From Cryptomeria japonica (lineage: Eukaryota; Streptophyta; Pinopsida; Cupressales; Cupressaceae), in assembly GCF_030272615.1 (NCBI RefSeq), contig NC_081407.1:153471048-153531047 (forward strand): DNA of 60,000 nt, written 5' to 3'. Below, piece by piece: positions 59,249 to 60,000 of the stretch (its first letter is position 1; the number at the start of each line of letters is the position of its first letter). The translations under genes and the position numbers were made by a program. The notes beneath the pieces are model-generated. The model saw only the letters and a program-made list of their open reading frames with translations. It was not told where the DNA came from and made no database searches.

Positions 59249-59695
59249 TGTTGGATTTTGCCAAGATCAAGGGCACAATGAAAAGCATAAAAGAGACAAT
59301 AGAATGACAAGAACAAACTATATTCTCATCAATATAAAAATGATCAACTGGATTAACCAATACAATGAATAGAGGCCTGCTTATATAGGCAAGGCCATAT
59401 GGATGTATGAGCACACAAATATGACATGTGGCTCAATGAGAAACAAGGGTAGGTAAGAAATACTAAGGGTGGGTAGGAGAAATAATATAATATTCCACAA
59501 GAGGTGGATGACCCACCGAATGTGGAGTGTAACAGCAAAATAAGACCACAAAAGGTGGAATTTCTCCTACAAGCTCTATCCCTAAGTGCACACTTCCCTA
59601 AGTGTCTCAATTCCAAATTATGATGAGATGCATTATCCTAAGTTAACTTAAGTAAGTGTAATAATATCCAAAATGAATATTTATTTACACCAACA
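59249..59695 (-). repeat. Element H 5' LTR
   Basis: 447 bp, partner of 52968-53414. Confidence 0.95.
59379..59390 (-). promoter_or_regulatory. Element H LTR TATA box
   Basis: The sense strand reads GCCTATATAAGC, a good TATA box in the 5' LTR. The same box is in the 3' LTR at about 53098. Confidence 0.65.
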
Positions 59696-59700
59696 CTCTT

Positions 59701-60000
59701 AATAAAACATTTACTGCCAAAAATTTTAAAGTAGCTGACATTAGAAATCTTACCATTTTAAAGTTCATAAGGTGTTTTATCATTACCTTTCTTAACAAGT
59801 ACCTAGTTCAAATTATAAACAGTTGTACTAGCTACTTCCCTCCAAAACATCTTAGGTATTGCACCTTGTATCAACATTGTTCTAGCAGCTTCCACAATTG
59901 TCTTGTTCCTTCTCTCAATAATTCCATTTTGTTGTGGCGTTCTCTTAATTCCCTGTTCATCACAAAACTTCACAAACTCATCAAAAGTTAACTCACCTCC
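59701..60000 (-). pseudogene. Element G integrase fragment
   Basis: Resumption of G after element H. Reading leftwards from 60000: ELTFDEFVKFCDEQGIKR, TPQQNGIIERRNKT, FWREVASTTVYNLN, a TAG (expected Gln or Arg), VLVKKG, then YFKIFGSKCFINK. About six residues are missing between GIKR and TPQQNG. The gene continues past the window end. Confidence 0.85.

Larger units (their letters stand above)
52968..59695 (-). mobile_element. Young copia element H, minus strand, inside G integrase
   Basis: 6.7 kb with LTRs 52968-53414 and 59249-59695 (both 447 bp, seven differences, 98.4% identity) and an exact duplication CTCTT (52963-52967 and 59696-59700). The primer site, leader, gag-pol, purine tracts and LTR are all present. 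Its Gag-Pol is distinct from that of the other copia elements here. Confidence 0.95.
47753..60000 (-). mobile_element. Copia element G, minus strand, runs off the window
   Basis: The 3' LTR is 47753-50636 (with a solo LTR inside). pol is at 50998-52967 and resumes at 59701 after element H. The 5' half lies beyond 60000, so the target duplication cannot be checked. The left LTR boundary (TGTTAATC) is set by analogy with the other copia LTRs. Confidence 0.82.

Overview
The window is nuclear DNA of a land plant with a large, repeat-swollen genome, and it holds no convincing host gene. Almost everything is transposable-element sequence: nested Ty1/copia LTR retrotransposons, a plant L1-type LINE with an RNase H domain, solo LTRs and a long-TIR foldback element. 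The low GC, the RNase H-bearing LINE and the very high nesting fit a conifer-like or similar giant plant genome; this is an inference and the species cannot be named from sequence alone.

Layout. (1) 3-3596: a decayed repeat-type ORF of about 1,190 codons of unknown function. (2) About 4620-7646: an LTR-like repeat (family F) carrying a foldback element at 5355-6588 and a ladder of AT palindromes. (3) 8370-31913: copia element A (minus strand, TSD ATAGG). Element B (12133-27090, minus) sits in its interior. B's left LTR contains a LINE (12842-20660, plus, TSD AACAATTTGCTAAC), and the LINE's reverse transcriptase is split by a solo LTR (15104-16681, TSD CCTAC). A's right LTR holds another solo LTR (29596-30968, TSD AATAA). 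(4) 32033-46755: copia element D (minus). Its left LTR contains copia element C (32822-39545, plus, TSD CAAGT) and its right LTR a solo LTR (45520-46687, TSD GAAAC). (5) 47753 to beyond 60000: copia element G (minus). Its LTR contains a solo LTR of family F (48206-49594, TSD GGAGC) and its integrase is split by young copia element H (52968-59695, minus, TSD CTCTT, two 447-bp LTRs differing at 7 sites).

How the parts relate. The copia elements share the order LTR, initiator-Met-type primer site, gag with a CCHC knuckle, protease, integrase, RT, RNase H, purine-rich tracts, LTR. All are broken. The manner of breakage is informative: in the LINE, its downstream ORF, the first relic ORF and element H, 23 of 26 in-frame stops are TAG and none is TAA. 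The TAGs fall where Gln (CAG), or Trp preceded by C (C-TGG), is expected, so they fit C-to-T change at CHG (CAG/CTG) sites. Older elements A, B and D show mixed stops.

The best candidates for something undescribed are an extra ORF (18779-20437) lying 3' of the LINE's RNase H but inside the LINE's target-site duplication, the CHG-type stop signature, the AT-palindrome ladder in family F LTRs, and a 70% GC, CpG-rich leader ORF in element H. No tRNA, rRNA or CRISPR was found.
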